Below the pieces are notes generated by a model, which saw only the letters and a list, made by a program, of their open reading frames with translations, was not told the origin of the DNA and made no database searches. 64,000 nt of DNA from positions 62,001 to 126,000 of the forward strand of contig BBDW01000009.1 of the NCBI GenBank assembly GCA_001312505.1, read 5' to 3'. The stretch is from Mediterraneibacter faecis JCM 15917 (lineage in GTDB: Bacteria > Bacillota > Clostridia > Lachnospirales > Lachnospiraceae). Positions 1-10,137 of the stretch are shown here, one piece after another. Each line of letters begins with the position of its first letter. The first letter of the stretch is position 1. The translations under genes and the position numbers were made by a program.

Positions 1-2072
1 AAAAAGGATTTCATTTTACAGATTGTCTGTACTGTGATGCGATTGTGGATCAGTATGTTGTTCTTCGTGCAAGCTCAGAATTTTTCCTTGCAGATGATGG
101 TAGTTATTCTGGTGCAGTAGAGCAGATTATACAGGAGCTGGCGGAGGAAGAGAAACGCAGGGAACTTTGGGAGAAACTTCAGCTGTCGGAAATCCGGGAA
201 ACACTGACAGAGGAACATCAGGTAGAGGAATATTTTTATTGTCACAAAGATGGTGACAGAGTTTTGCGTGGCCGGATCACACTTTTACTGCCTGACTTTG
301 CTGAAAATGGAAATTTGCATCATTTTCTTGTTGGGTTTGATGTTTATCAGGACAGGGACAGATTGATCGTAAATGAGAAAAAGCAACTGACACAGTTCTA
401 TGAACAGCTGACGCAGTCCATTTTGGAAAACGGAAACTATATAGAAGCATTGATGGATACAGCAGAAATAATCCAAAGTGTTAATCTGACACAGAATTTA
501 TTAGAAAAGATATTTTGGCAAAACAGGGAAAACAGGCAGATTCCAGACATAAAACTTCCATGTCCTTATGATACGTATTGTAAGACCTATCAACGGTTCG
601 TGACAAAAGAGACGAGAGAAAATTATCGTATCACAGAAAATCCGGCACAGCTGATCGAACGTTTTAAAGCAGGCGAAAAGCAGGTGACTGTGGAATATCA
701 GGTAGAGCAAAGTAATGGAAGCAGATGCTGGTGGCAGGAGACAGTCTGATGTCACAGGAGATGGTTTATGAAAGTAAGACAAAGCAGACAAGTACGGTGA
801 TCGGTGCAATTATTTTGTTCAAGGATATTTCAGAGTTCCATGAGCAGGAAGACAGAGAAAGAGAACGTCTGCAGGTTGCATACGAAAAAGCGGATCTCGA
901 GAGCCGTGCGAAGACAGAATTCATGAATCGGATGAGTCATGATATCCGTACACCGATCAATGGCATTCTCGGAATGATCCAGATGATCCGTAAGAACTAT
1001 AAGGATCGGGAAAAGATAGAAGAGTGTGTTGATAAAATTGATCTGTCTGTCCAACATCTGAGTGAACTGGTCAATGATGTACTTGATATGAGTAAAATAG
1101 AGTCAGGATATTTAGAGTTGCAGAATGATACGTTTGATCTGAATACGTTGATAGATCAGGTAGAAGTTGTGGTCAGTGCACAGGTAGAGGCAATGGAAAT
1201 CAGTTATGAGAGCCATCGGGAAAAGGTGAATCATACGATGCTGAGCGGAGATACACTGCAGATCAGAAGAATTATGCTGAATCTGTTCAGTAATGCAATC
1301 AAATATAATAAGCGTGGAGGAAGGATAGACACTTATGTAAAAGAACTTTCTTTTGATGGAATGTGTGCGGCATTCGAATTCCGTATTACGGATACAGGTG
1401 TCGGGATAAGCAGAGAATATATAAAAGAAGAATTGTTTAAGCCTTTTACACAGGAAATAAATGATGCAAGAACGCAGTACAGAGGAACGGGGCTTGGAAT
1501 GTCAATTGTAAAAGGACTGGTTGAAAAGATGGGCGGAACAATCCAGGTGAGCAGTACGCCCGGCGTTGGAACGGAGTTTCGTTTTTATTTGAGTTTTCCA
1601 GTAGTTCAGCCGGAAAAGGAAAGTCAGAATGGAGAATGTGTACAGGGAACAAAAAAGGATCTGAAAGAAGATAAACCACTCAGAGGATATCATATTCTTC
1701 TTGCTGAAGATAATGAGATCAATATGGAGATTGCAGAGTTTTATCTGGAAGAAGCTGGTGCACAGGTGATAAAGGCATGGAATGGACAGGAAGCTGTGGA
1801 ACTATTTAAACAGTCGGGTCTGAGAGAATATGATGCTGTTCTTATGGATATCATGATGCCGGAGATGGATGGAAAAGAGGCGTCACGAAAGATCCGATCC
1901 ATGGCAGACAAAAGCAGATGCAGCTGAGATTCCGATTTTGGCAATGACAGCACAAGCGTCTACCGAAAGTATACATCAGTGTGAGTTGGCAGGTATGAAT
2001 GAGTGTATCTTTAAACCTGTGAACGCAAAAGAGTTGATTGAATTGCTTCAGGATATAGTTGAAAAAATATAA
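1..2072 (+). CDS. Hybrid sensor histidine kinase with receiver domain (5' partial, two frameshifts)
   Basis: Signal-transduction kinase; the reading frame is open from the window edge, so the N terminus is missing. The first ~240 residues look like a PAS-type sensor region. A HisKA domain follows with the H-box NRMSHDIRTP near nt 920-945. The HATPase domain has N-box LNLFSNAIKYN, G1 DTGVGIS and G2 GTGLGMS (nt 1270-1510). A receiver domain starts near nt 1690 with the phospho-acceptor Asp in LMDIMMPEMDG near nt 1847. Two frame breaks interrupt it. Near 745 a T seems lost (GTCTTG read as GTCTG). Near 1908 an A seems added (ACAAAG read as ACAAAAG); repairing it gives the normal receiver sequence ADAAEIPILAMTA. 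No separate response regulator is next to it, so output may be through a distant phosphotransfer partner. Kinase call is firm; the stimulus is unknown. Confidence 0.88.
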
Positions 2073-2088
2073 ATTGAGAGGAAGGAAA

Positions 2089-2436
2089 ATGCACGAATTA
2101 GGTGTTGTCTTTTATGTTGTAAAAGATGTAAAGAAGGTTGCGGAAAAAAATCATGTGGAGAAGGTTTCTTCCGTGACACTGGAGATTGGGGAAGTGTCAG
2201 GAATCTTACATGATTATCTGACGGATTGCTGGAATTGGGCGAAGAAGAAAGAACCGCTTATGGAAGAAGCCGAACTGAAAATCGAGCAGATAGAAGCAAT
2301 AACATTTTGTGAGGAATGCCAGAAAGAATATCCAACGGTAGAACACGGGAAAATCTGTCCGTACTGTGGAAGTGAAAATACCTATCTGCTTCGTGGGAAT
2401 GAATTTTTAATAAAAGAGATAGAGGTATCGGACTGA
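2089..2436 (+). CDS. hypA: HypA family hydrogenase nickel-insertion protein
   Basis: Zinc- and nickel-binding chaperone that helps insert Ni into [NiFe] hydrogenase (or urease). The protein is 115 aa, the usual length. It starts MHELGVV, which supplies the conserved N-terminal MHE nickel site, and has two CxxC pairs (FCEEC and CPYCGS) for structural zinc. An in-frame ATG ten codons upstream exists, but the ATG at 2089 is preceded by GAGAGGAAGG and gives the family-typical start. It begins 16 nt after the kinase stop. No other hyp gene or hydrogenase subunit is in the window, so its client is not visible here. Confidence 0.9.
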   Translation: MHELGVVFYVVKDVKKVAEKNHVEKVSSVTLEIGEVSGILHDYLTDCWNWAKKKEPLMEEAELKIEQIEAITFCEECQKEYPTVEHGKICPYCGSENTYLLRGNEFLIKEIEVSD

Positions 2437-2455
2437 AAAATCAGCGTCTTACCTA

Positions 2456-2484
2456 TTGTCAACCGCTTTGATAGATGATACAAT
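2456..2484 (+). promoter_or_regulatory. Sigma-A type promoter before the AbiEi-like gene
   Basis: TTGTCA and TACAAT separated by 17 nt, about 100 nt upstream of the ATG at 2585. Inferred from consensus match only. Confidence 0.55.
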
Positions 2485-2584
2485 ACGAGAGACTTAAAAG
2501 AATCACAGGTGTTGCTGATCACAGCAGACCGTAAACATTTCTTACAGTTTCTAGTAATACACGAGTTAAGCGAGGAAAAGAATT

Positions 2585-3192
2585 ATGCGTCAGATTATCT
2601 ATGATAAAGTGAAATACATTGCAGACAAATACAAAGGATACATTGACACGGAAGATTTGATGAAGGAAGGACTTACAAATCGTCAGATCGGTCTGTTGAC
2701 AGCAGAAGGAAAGCTTGAAAAGGTAGCACATGGACATTATTGGATCATCAGCCGGAGTTTTCCAAACCGGAAGATTATAAGGCAGTGGAAGTGGCACGAG
2801 TAAATAGAAAAGCGGTAATCTGCGCAGACAGTGCATGCTATTACATGGGCCTGATCGATAAAGAGCCGGAGATTCTTTCAATTGCAACAAGAAGAAGTGA
2901 CCGTCACAAGATGAAGATGAATTTTGAAGTCAGCAGACATTACTTCTCAGAGCAGGCTTTTGAGGATGAGAAGCATGTGTTTGATACAAAGTACGGTTCT
3001 TACAATGTATATGGAATTGACAGAAGCGTGTGCGACTGCATCCGTTTTCGTGAAGACATTGATAAAGATATCTTTGAACTTGTTATTGAGAACTACAGAA
3101 AGTACGATAAGAAGAATGAAGAACGTCTCATGGCATATGCAAAAGCAATGCGTATCGGAAGACAGGTAGAAAGAATCGGATTGGATAGATAG
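2585..3192 (+). CDS. AbiEi-like antitoxin-family regulator (one frameshift)
   Basis: About 202 aa after repair. The N-terminal ~60 residues form a winged-helix-like segment (YIDTEDLMKEGLTNRQIGLL, then KVAHGHYWI), as in AbiEi-family antitoxin/transcriptional regulators. The rest matches the C-terminal half of that family (YGSYNVYGIDRSVCDCIRF). A frameshift lies near 2751: AGCCGG should probably be AGCCCGG, joining HYWIIS to PEFSKPEDY. RBS GAGGAAAAG precedes the ATG. AbiEi usually pairs with the nucleotidyltransferase toxin AbiEii, but no such gene follows; a terminator comes directly after. It may be an orphan regulator. Family call is by recognition of sequence pattern and not by search. Confidence 0.7.
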
Positions 3193-3212
3193 TCTATAAT
3201 AAGAATGATTTA

Positions 3213-3243
3213 AGAGAGTCTGGTATTTGCCAGACTCTTTTTG
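3213..3243 (+). terminator. Intrinsic terminator after AbiEi-like gene
   Basis: AGAGTCTGG / CCAGACTCT stem of 9 bp with a 6-nt loop, followed by five Ts. Confidence 0.85.
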
Positions 3244-3253
3244 TGCGTAGCAA

Positions 3254-4205
3254 TCAGTGAGAAATTCCAAAATAATTCATCATATGAATAAGAAAAGATG
3301 TTCCGATTTTTGAAAGATAACCGTCAGGATGATGGAGAATACAGATATCAGAGGTGATGACCGGATCGGTGATCACTTTTTTAATGATATTTTTGGATGT
3401 GAGTGATTCAGCAGCTGACGCAGGGAGAATTGCAATTCCCATTCCGGCTTTCGCCCATGCAGTTCCTGTACGGGAATCATGGTTGATACATAAATAGTTT
3501 GGCTGCAGTTTAAGTGTTTCAAAATGTTGGTCTAAAACAGGAAGCCAGCGATGGTAGACAATCAGGGGGATGTTCTGCTAACTCTTTAAGAGAGATTGTT
3601 ACATTTGGGTCGGGTTCAGCGGTAGCTATTTTTCTATCCGTGGAAAGCGTATGTTTTGTATTATAAGAAGTATCGGAAGAAAAATATTTTTTATTTCCGA
3701 CAGCAAGCAAGTGCTCTTTAACCAAAGTGTAACAGGTTAAATTATCTGATTGGAAAGGGGGGGTACGTACAATTGCAAGATCCAGAACTTTGGATTGTAG
3801 TTGTTCGATGACACGATAAGTGTCATTTTCATATAATTCAAAACGAATTTCAGGAAATTGCTCATGAAATGGACGAAAAGCGCGCTGTGCCATCAGATCA
3901 TGAGCAGAGGAAACAATACCAATTCGAAGTACGCCGGATTTTCCTTCACGATAGTCAGAAAGTTCCTGTAAAGTACGCGAAGAAAGATCTAAAATATCCT
4001 TGGAACGCTCATAAAGAATACGCCCGGCTTCTGTTAATTCAATCTGACGAGGTCCGCGGAAAAAGAGTTGAGAACCGATTTCCTGTTCAAGAGATTTCAT
4101 TTGTGCACTTAATGGCGGCTGGGAGAGATTTAATTTTCGCGCGGCTGAGGAAATAGTTCCTTCATTTATTACTGTGACAAAATATTCCAATTGTTTTAAA
4201 TCCAT
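3254..4205 (-). CDS. LysR family transcriptional regulator (one frameshift)
   Basis: DNA-binding regulator, about 317 aa after repair. The N-terminal winged helix reads MDLKQLEYFVTVINEGTISS and then AARKLNLSQPPLSAQMKSLE, typical of LysR. The effector domain follows (LAIVRTP near residue 145, GMGIAILP near the end). A frame break occurs near 3565: a G5 run where the protein requires G4, after which AEHPLIVYHRW reads through. At 3758 a C7 run gives RTPPF where the family expects RTPF. It is transcribed divergently from the ABC exporter across a 277-nt spacer, so it may control the exporter; the spacer shows no operator I can defend. Confidence 0.85.
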
Positions 4206-4482
4206 GTGAAACCTCCAATTATATATTTGATATCATGTAGGAATATAGGGTGCAATGCACGAAATAATATATATTGATTCGTGAGAATAAAAAAAGTATA
4301 TGAAAAATATATGCTTTCTATATAAAAATAAGATTTTTCGTATGCTTTATTCTATGATAATATAAGAGATAGATTATTATCAAGAGTTAAAAAAATAACA
4401 ATTGGAAAAACAGTTAAAAAATAATAATCGAGTAAGATTAAAACAAATCAATTAGAACAACAGGAAGGAAAGAGAGGGTATT

Positions 4483-6249
4483 ATGAAGACATTGCTTGCA
4501 TATCTGAAAGGATATAAGAAAGAATCAATACTTGCTCCGCTGTTCAAAATGCTGGAAGCATCTTTTGAGCTGTTTGTTCCGTTGGTAATGGCTGCGATCA
4601 TTGATGTGGGAATTGCTAATAAGGACAAGCCATATATTGTGAAAATGTGTTTTGTACTGATCGCGCTGGGAATCATCGGACTTGTCTGTTCCATTACAGC
4701 ACAGTATTTTGCAGCGAAGGCAGCAACAGGAGTCGGAACGGGAATAAGACATGGATTATTTGAACATATCCAGAAATTTACATTTACGGAAATGGACCAA
4801 TTAGGAACATCTACATTGATCACACGAATGACAAGTGATATCAATCAGATCCAGTCAGGTGTGAATCTTGTTTTACGATTGTTCCTGCGTTCGCCGTTCA
4901 TTGTATTTGGTGCAATGATCATGGCATTTACAGTAGATGTGAAAGCAGCACTTGTATTTGTTGTGACGATTCCGCTTCTTTCACTTATTGTGTTTGGAAT
5001 CATGCTTGTGACGATGCCGATGTATAAGAAAGTGCAGGCAGATCTTGATCAGGTACTTCTTGCAACGAGGGAAAATCTGACAGGAGCAAGAGTTATCCGT
5101 GCATTCAATAAAGAAGAGGATGAGACGAAGCGGTTTGAAAATGCGAATCAAATTCTTACAGATGCGCAGAAATATGTGGGACGCATTTCCGGAATGATGA
5201 ATCCGCTGACATATATTATTGTAAACGGAGCAATCATAGCATTGATCTATGTCGGTGCAGTCCGTGTTGATATCGGAGATCTGACCCAGGGACAGGTTGT
5301 GGCACTTATTAATTATATGTCACAGATTCTTGTTGAACTTGTGAAGTTAGCGAACTTGATCATTTCCGTGACGAAGGCAGCAGCATGTCTGAACCGTGTG
5401 GAGAGTGTGCTTGCTGTGAAACCAGATATGAATGAGGGAGATGTAAGATGGCAGAGCAATTCTTCCGAAACAGATTGGGATTTGAAAAATAAAATTCCGG
5501 TCGTAGAATTCTCTCACGTATCTCTGACCTATAAAGGAACTTCAGATACATCCTTATCTGATATAAATTTCTGTGCCAAGAAAGGACAGACGATAGGAAT
5601 CATCGGGGGGGAACAGGTTCAGGAAAATCGTCTCTTGTGAATCTGATTCCGAGATTTTATGATGCAACAGACGGTACAGTGAAGATCAATGGACGTGATA
5701 TCAAAGAATATCAGACAGAGAACCTAAGAGAACATATCGGTGTCGTTCTTCAGAAAGCAGTGCTTTTCAAAGGGAGTATTGCGGACAATCTCCGCTGGGG
5801 GGGAAAGGAAGATGCAACAGAGCAGGAAATGTATGAAGCATTGGACATTTCTCAGGCAAGAGAATTTGTTGATACGAAACAAGGTGGATTAGAATTTCAG
5901 ATTGAACAGGGGGGGAAGAAACCTTTCCGGAGGTCAGAGACAGAGAATGACGATTGCGCGCGCACTGGTTCGGAAACCGGAGATCCTGATTCTTGATGAC
6001 AGTGCATCAGCGTTGGATTTTGCTACAGATGCGGCACTTCGCAAGTCGATCAAAGAGATGAAAAACCAGCCGACCGTATTTATCGTATCTCAGAGAGCAG
6101 CATCTATTCAGCATGCAGACCAGATCATTGTGTTGGATGATGGAGCAATGGCAGGAATCGGAACACATGAAGAACTGTTGAAGGATTGTCCAATCTATCA
6201 GGAAATCTATTATTCACAATTTCCAAAGGAGGCGGTAATCAATGGCTGA
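4483..6249 (+). CDS. ABC exporter half-transporter, subunit 1 (two frameshifts)
   Basis: Membrane exporter half with an N-terminal six-helix transmembrane domain (residues ~15-310) and a C-terminal nucleotide-binding domain. The Walker A motif is broken at 5606: G7 is written where GIIGGTGSGKSSL needs G5. A second break is at ~5906 (G7 for G6) just before NLSGGQRQR. At 5806 G7 gives RWGGKED instead of RWGKED. Walker B reads ILILDDSASALD, so the usual catalytic Glu is Asp. This marks the degenerate site of a heterodimeric exporter. It overlaps the next gene by 8 nt, consistent with translational coupling. Substrate unknown; multidrug- or peptide-type export is possible. RBS GGAAGGAAAGAGAGGG supports the start. 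Confidence 0.88.
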
Positions 6250-8017
6250 TAAAAGAAAGACAAATAGTGAGAAAAAACAGAAAAGTCAGGCGGCAACATT
6301 GAAAGAAGTAATCTGCCGACTTGGAAGATACAGAATTTTTCTCGTATTTTCAATTCTGCTTGCGACTGTGTCCGTTGCGCTTACATTATATATTCCAAAG
6401 CTGACAGGACATGCAGTTGATTATGTGATCGGAAAAGGCAAAGTGAATTTTCCTGGAGTAATTCAGGTGATGATTCAGATTGGTGTGTGCACACTGATCA
6501 CGGCATTGGCACAGTGGCTGATGAATGTGTGTAATAACAAGATGACCTATCAGATGGTTCAGGATATCAGAAATGAAGCATTTGATAAAATAGAGCAGCT
6601 ACCGTTGAAATATATTGATGGACATCCGTATGGTGAAGTCGTAAGCCGTGTAATTGCGGATGTTGACCAGTTTTCAGATGGACTACTGATGGGATTTACA
6701 CAGCTTTTTACCGGTATTGCAACGATTGTCGGAACATTTTGTTTTATGTTATCCGTAAATGTATCGATTACATTTGTTGTGGTTCTTATCACACCGGTAT
6801 CATTCTTTGTAGCAAATTTTATTGCAAAGAGAACATTTCGTATGTTCCGCCTGCAATCTGAAATACGTGGAGAGCAGACAGGCTTGATTGATGAAATGAT
6901 CGGAAACCAGAAAGTGGTTCAGGCATTTGGGCGCGGAGAAGATGCAACAGAGCGTTTCGACGAAGTGAATAAAAGATTGCAGGAGGCATCCTTGCGGGCA
7001 ACATTTTTCTCATCCATCACGAACCCGGCGACAAGATTTGTCAACAGTCTGGTTTACACAGGAGTTGGAATTACCGGAGCATTTGCAGTTGTACGCGGTG
7101 CAATGAGCGTAGGACAATTGTCCAGTTTCTTGAGCTATGCAAATCAGTACACAAAGCCATTTAATGAGATTTCCGGAGTCGTGACAGAATTTCAGAATGC
7201 GATTGCATGTGCGCAGAGAGTATTTACATTGATTGATGAAGATCCGCAGATACCGGAACCGGAACATGCAGTTCATCTGATGGATATTGATGGAAATGTG
7301 AAAGTAGAGAATGTTTCATTCTCTTATCTGCCAGGTCAGCATCTGATTGAAGATTTTAATCTGGAAGTAAAGCCAGGACAGCGTATTGCGATTGTCGGAC
7401 CGACCGGATGTGGAAAGACAACCTTGATCAATCTGCTGATGCGTTTCTATGATGTGAATGCAGGAAGTATTAAAGTAGAAGATATAGATATTCGCGAAAT
7501 GACAAGAAAAAGTCTGCGTGCAGGGTACGGAATGGTGCTTCAGGAGACCTGGTTAAAAACGGGTACAATCCGTGAAAATATTGCTATGGGAAGACCGGAT
7601 GCAACGGAAGAAGAGATTGTCGAGGCAGCGAAAGCTTCTCATATCCATAATTATATCCGTCGTCTGCCAAAAGGATATGATACATGGATCACAGAAGATG
7701 GTGGCGGGCTTTCACAGGGACAGAAGCAGCTGCTTTGTATTGCAAGAGTTATGTTATGCAGACCACCGATGTTGATTCTGGATGAAGCAACATCATCCAT
7801 CGATACAAGAACGGAGATCAAGATTCAGCAGGCATTTGCAAAACTGATGGAAGGAAGAACAACTTTCATTGTTGCACACCGTCTGTCAACCATCCGTGAG
7901 GCTGATGTGATTCTCGTAATGAAAGATGGAAAAATCATTGAACAGGGAAATCATGAAGTACTGATGAAGAAGGAAGGTTTCTATCATCATCTGTATGAGA
8001 GCCAGTTTTCAATGTAG
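6242..8017 (+). CDS. ABC exporter half-transporter, subunit 2
   Basis: Intact 591-aa partner of the preceding gene. Six transmembrane segments span residues ~30-330. The nucleotide-binding domain has Walker A GPTGCGKTT, signature LSQGQ instead of LSGGQ, Walker B MLILDEATSSID with the catalytic Glu, and H-loop IVAHRLST. The altered LSQGQ signature complements the Asp in subunit 1: together they would form one weak and one competent ATP site, as known for heterodimeric exporters of the TM287/288 and BmrCD type. Start ATG follows AAAGGAGGC inside the end of subunit 1. Confidence 0.93.
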   Translation: MADKRKTNSEKKQKSQAATLKEVICRLGRYRIFLVFSILLATVSVALTLYIPKLTGHAVDYVIGKGKVNFPGVIQVMIQIGVCTLITALAQWLMNVCNNKMTYQMVQDIRNEAFDKIEQLPLKYIDGHPYGEVVSRVIADVDQFSDGLLMGFTQLFTGIATIVGTFCFMLSVNVSITFVVVLITPVSFFVANFIAKRTFRMFRLQSEIRGEQTGLIDEMIGNQKVVQAFGRGEDATERFDEVNKRLQEASLRATFFSSITNPATRFVNSLVYTGVGITGAFAVVRGAMSVGQLSSFLSYANQYTKPFNEISGVVTEFQNAIACAQRVFTLIDEDPQIPEPEHAVHLMDIDGNVKVENVSFSYLPGQHLIEDFNLEVKPGQRIAIVGPTGCGKTTLINLLMRFYDVNAGSIKVEDIDIREMTRKSLRAGYGMVLQETWLKTGTIRENIAMGRPDATEEEIVEAAKASHIHNYIRRLPKGYDTWITEDGGGLSQGQKQLLCIARVMLCRPPMLILDEATSSIDTRTEIKIQQAFAKLMEGRTTFIVAHRLSTIREADVILVMKDGKIIEQGNHEVLMKKEGFYHHLYESQFSM

Positions 8018-8088
8018 GATAAGGTATGATGCGAGATAGTGAGATACGTTGCAGGTCGCATGAAATGTAAATAGTAACGAAATGAAAA

Positions 8089-8146
8089 AGGAAGGCTATT
8101 AACTACGATAACAGTATAAAGCGTAGTTGATAGCCTTCTTCTTTTC
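8089..8146. terminator. Strong bidirectional hairpin terminator
   Basis: GAAGGCTATTAACTACG pairs with CGTAGTTGATAGCCTTC (one G:T pair) around a 14-nt loop, with As before and Ts after. It lies between the + strand exporter and the - strand hemolysin III-like gene. Confidence 0.85.
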
Positions 8147-8163
8147 GTTTCAATAAATTATAT

Positions 8164-8823
8164 TTACGGTAGAAGGAATGTATACATTACTATAAAGTGA
8201 CAGATGCTTCCACCCATTACGAACAGATGAAAGATTTCATGGCTTCCGAAATTCTTATGCTTGCTGTTGAAAATCGGGAGCTTCAGTGCGTAGATGACAC
8301 CGCCAACTGTATAGATGATACCACCGGCTAAAAGCCATCCGAAAGCAGCAGCTGACAGATTATCAAGGATTGTAGAAAATGCAAGCACGCAAGTCCATCC
8401 CATACCAATGTATAAAACGGAAGATACCCATTTCGGACAGAATACCCAGAAGGCTTTGATAAGGATGCCGACAATCGCGAATGCCCATACAATACATAGC
8501 AGTGTGATACCTTTGCGTCCGCCGATTACCAGCAGGCAGACAGGTGTGTAGCTTCCGGCGATCAGAACGGAGATCATCATGTGATCGATCTTCTTTAAAA
8601 CCGTATTCACTTTCTCGGAAATATCAAATGTGTGATAAGTGGTACTTGCCGCATAAAGCAAGATAAGGCTGGCTGCGTAAATTGTAAGCGATACAATATA
8701 AAGTTTGCTCGGTTCACGAGCTGCTCTGTATAGAAGTGGTATTGCAGCAATAATTGCCATGATCATTCCAATAAAATGTGTAATTGCGCTTCCGGGTTCT
8801 TTGATATAAAGTCTTTTTTCCAT
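8164..8823 (-). CDS. Hemolysin III / PAQR family membrane protein
   Basis: Integral membrane protein of about 219 aa with seven hydrophobic segments. Family marks are EPGSAITHFIG near the N terminus, STTYHTF near residue 65, DHMMISVLIAGSYTP near residue 83, and HEIFHLFVMGGSICHF near the C terminus; the His residues are the conserved metal-site residues of the CREST/PAQR superfamily. The start at 8823 is chosen over the ATG 15 nt upstream because GGAGGT lies 8 nt before it and the upstream ATG would precede the RBS. Function in bacteria is poorly defined; despite the name, haemolysis should not be assumed. Confidence 0.9.
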   Translation of the reverse strand: MEKRLYIKEPGSAITHFIGMIMAIIAAIPLLYRAAREPSKLYIVSLTIYAASLILLYAASTTYHTFDISEKVNTVLKKIDHMMISVLIAGSYTPVCLLVIGGRKGITLLCIVWAFAIVGILIKAFWVFCPKWVSSVLYIGMGWTCVLAFSTILDNLSAAAFGWLLAGGIIYTVGGVIYALKLPIFNSKHKNFGSHEIFHLFVMGGSICHFIVMYTFLLP

Positions 8824-8987
8824 AATATATACCTCCAATTCATCTATATAATAACACGTAGTTTTTAATACTACATCTCGAATATGTATATACTATAGCA
8901 CACATTTCTAAAAAATCAAGAGATATTTTGAAATTAAAAGTATCTTATTCCACAAAAAAACAGGGTGAAAGAAATCTGTGATGGAAA

Positions 8988-9042
8988 GTAAAAAATAGGC
9001 CGTGATTTCACATTTTAATTTTGTGAAATCACGGCCTGTTCC
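8988..9042 (-). terminator. Terminator after carbamate kinase
   Basis: Perfect 15-bp stem AGGCCGTGATTTCAC / GTGAAATCACGGCCT with an 11-nt loop; on the - strand it ends in a T-rich tract. Confidence 0.85.
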
Positions 9043-9075
9043 AGGTTATGTTTCTAATAAGTTCAATCTGTCAAT

Positions 9076-10005
9076 CTATTCGATTACTGTTCCGGTCTTA
9101 CCATTCAGAGCATCAGAGACTTTATCAAAGGAAGTAATGTAAGCTTTGCGTCCTTCGTGTTCTTCTACGAATTCAACTGCTGCACGGAATTTTGGAAGCA
9201 TGTTGTAAATTCCAAAATGTCCCTCTTCCATGTAAGTTTTTGCCTGATCAACGGTAATTGTATCCAGAGGTTCCTCATTCGGTTTACCAAGGTTGATACA
9301 TACTTTCTCAACATTTGTAAGAATAATAAGAAGATCAGCATTAATTCCTTCTGCAAGCTTTCCGGCTGCGAGGTCTTTCTCGATAACAGCACTTGCGCCA
9401 CGTAAATGATTATCCTGCTCAAGTACCGGAATACCGCCGCCACCTGCTGCGATAACAATCTGATCTGCATCAAGAAGAGCTTTCACTGCATCAAGTTCAA
9501 CAATCTTGACCGGATTCGGAGCAGAGACAGCACGGCGGAAACCTTTACCAGGTTCTTCCACTACGAAGTTGCCTTTCTTACGTTCTTCATTCGCTTCCTC
9601 AGCGTTCATATAACGGCCGAGAACCTTTGTTGGTGTGTAGAAAGCATCATCGTAAGGATCTACGATCACCTGAGTGAGGACTGTGCTGACTGTACGGTAG
9701 ATACCGCGGTTGAGAAGTTCTTCACGGATTCCGTTCTGAAGGTCATATCCGATATATCCCTGGCTCATGGCAGTACATACAGACATTGGGGATGCTGTAT
9801 ATTCCGGATGGTTCTTTGCAAATTCATTCAATGCAGTGTGGATCATACCAACCTGCGGAGCATTACTGTGTGTGATAGCAACCTGATAGCCTGCTTCAAT
9901 CAGATCAGCGATACATTTGGCAGTGCTTTTAACGGCTACTTTCTGTTCTGGAAGTGTAGTTCCAAGTGCACGGTGTCCCAGTGCAACAACGACTCTTTTT
10001 TTCAT
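9076..10005 (-). CDS. arcC: Carbamate kinase
   Basis: Catalyses carbamoyl phosphate + ADP to carbamate + ATP, cytosolic. 309 aa, the usual length. Amino-acid kinase fold marks are VVALG near the N terminus, THSNAPQVGM near residue 45, SQGYIGYDLQN near residue 82, and AAGGGGIPV near residue 196. The glycine-rich start reads ALGHRALGTTLPEQ, where the common form is ALGGNALG; a His/Arg variant is present. No arginine deiminase or ornithine/putrescine carbamoyltransferase gene is adjacent, so the carbamoyl phosphate may come from a distant pathway (arginine, agmatine or purine breakdown). A perfect-stem terminator follows; the gene is monocistronic. Confidence 0.92.
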   Translation of the reverse strand: MKKRVVVALGHRALGTTLPEQKVAVKSTAKCIADLIEAGYQVAITHSNAPQVGMIHTALNEFAKNHPEYTASPMSVCTAMSQGYIGYDLQNGIREELLNRGIYRTVSTVLTQVIVDPYDDAFYTPTKVLGRYMNAEEANEERKKGNFVVEEPGKGFRRAVSAPNPVKIVELDAVKALLDADQIVIAAGGGGIPVLEQDNHLRGASAVIEKDLAAGKLAEGINADLLIILTNVEKVCINLGKPNEEPLDTITVDQAKTYMEEGHFGIYNMLPKFRAAVEFVEEHEGRKAYITSFDKVSDALNGKTGTVIE

Positions 10006-10137
10006 AATATTTCCCTTTCTTCTAAGCTGTAATAGTTTGTCAGGGGGGGGAACAGGTTCATACTGTATTAGAAAAAATCACAACAGTAAAACCAACCTTA
10101 CTGATAATTAAGATTTTACTATTATTTAGCAGTAAAA

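Noticed and set aside
9406-10032. 208-codon open frame on the + strand opposite arcC
   Set aside because: Antisense shadow of carbamate kinase; Cys/Ser-rich translation without motif.
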